NCBI GenBank assembly: GCA_965248995.1
Contig: CBDFKY010000010.1
Coordinates: 1 to 16,338 of the forward strand
DNA length: 16,338 bases
Source: CBDFKY01 sp965248995
Lineage (GTDB): Bacteria > Pseudomonadota > Alphaproteobacteria > Rickettsiales > UBA998
Reading direction: 5' to 3'
Made by a program: the position numbers and the translations under genes. A model generated the notes under the pieces. The model saw nothing but the letters and a program-made list of their open reading frames with translations. It was not told the DNA's origin and made no database searches. Within the stretch, counting starts at the first letter, position 1. The number at the start of each line of letters is the position of its first letter. This document shows positions 16,103 to 16,338 of the stretch, piece after piece.

Positions 16103-16338
16103 ATGCCCGAACTCCCCGAAGTAGAAACCGTTCGCAGGGGACTGGAGGCGGCGATCGTCGGGCAAGCGATCGAGCGTGTCACCCTGCGCCGGGCGAACCT
16201 GCGCTACCCGTTTCCGGCACATCTTGAGGATAAGCTGGCAGGGAAAACCGTCATGGCGATCCGCCGCCGGGCGAAATATCTGTTGTTCGATATCGGCGAA
16301 CATACCCTGATCGGACATCTGGGCATGACGGGAACATA
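16103..16338 (+). CDS. mutM: Formamidopyrimidine-DNA glycosylase, 3' partial
   Basis: MutM (Fpg) removes 8-oxoguanine and other oxidised purines and nicks the abasic site. Only the first 78 residues are inside the window and no stop is reached. The start MPELPEVETVRRGLE is diagnostic: P2 becomes the N-terminal nucleophile after Met removal and E3 is catalytic. RRRAKYLLF carries K58, matching E. coli K57, and IGHLGMTG follows with H72. The ATG is three bases after the degP stop, with no evident Shine-Dalgarno, so it probably depends on translation of degP. In many alphaproteobacteria mutM neighbours ubiE; what follows here is not visible. The zinc finger end lies outside. Confidence 0.95.
   Translation, partial: MPELPEVETVRRGLEAAIVGQAIERVTLRRANLRYPFPAHLEDKLAGKTVMAIRRRAKYLLFDIGEHTLIGHLGMTGT

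Noticed and set aside
14933..16318. 461-residue minus-strand open frame
   Set aside because: It is antisense to the clear degP and mutM genes, rich in His/Arg/Gly as GC-rich shadow frames are, and shows no family motif.

Overview
The window looks like chromosomal DNA of an alphaproteobacterium. The evidence is the hflK-hflC-degP (DO protease) block beside recN and an Mrp/ApbC ATPase, a UbiG of aerobic ubiquinone-making type, and GC-rich coding sequence in most genes. The order cannot be fixed from this sequence. Two parts stand apart: an AT-rich pentapeptide-repeat gene (3367-4992) and an AT-rich spacer (about 7240-7445) leading into a large gene of unknown function.

Layout. 2-983 (+) is the 3' part of an unrecognised gene with an apparent one-base insertion near 904-906. 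1015-1643 (-) is a type II toxin-antitoxin pair, a Phd/YefM-type antitoxin and a PIN-domain VapC toxin. An 8-bp inverted repeat upstream is a likely autoregulatory operator. 1793-3307 (+) is rmuC. A short palindromic dispersed repeat at 3319-3346 separates it from the pentapeptide-repeat membrane protein. 5074-6549 (+) is pyruvate kinase, with a stem-loop directly before its ribosome binding site. It is followed closely by ubiG (6562-7320). 7446-9548 (+) encodes a 700-residue, cysteine-free, mostly helical protein I do not recognise. It ends on stop codons that overlap those of the convergent mrp gene. mrp (9545-10624) and recN (10626-12290) form a leftward operon. Divergent from recN, hflK-hflC-degP-mutM (12434 to the right edge) form a rightward cluster; mutM is cut by the window end.

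How the genes work together. HflK and HflC form the membrane SPFH complex that governs FtsH, and DegP handles misfolded periplasmic proteins, so the right end is envelope protein quality control. RecN, RmuC and MutM are DNA repair or maintenance proteins. Pyk and UbiG are core metabolism. The accessory content is the toxin-antitoxin module, the pentapeptide gene, the dispersed repeat and perhaps the unknown 700-residue gene. I see no rRNA, tRNA, CRISPR array, transposase or integrase. No gene-free stretch exceeds 300 bases; the longest gaps are about 149 bp (1644-1792), 143 bp (12291-12433) and 125 bp (7321-7445). I do not claim a new multi-gene system. The two loci most likely to hold undescribed biology are the 700-residue orphan and the pentapeptide-repeat membrane protein.
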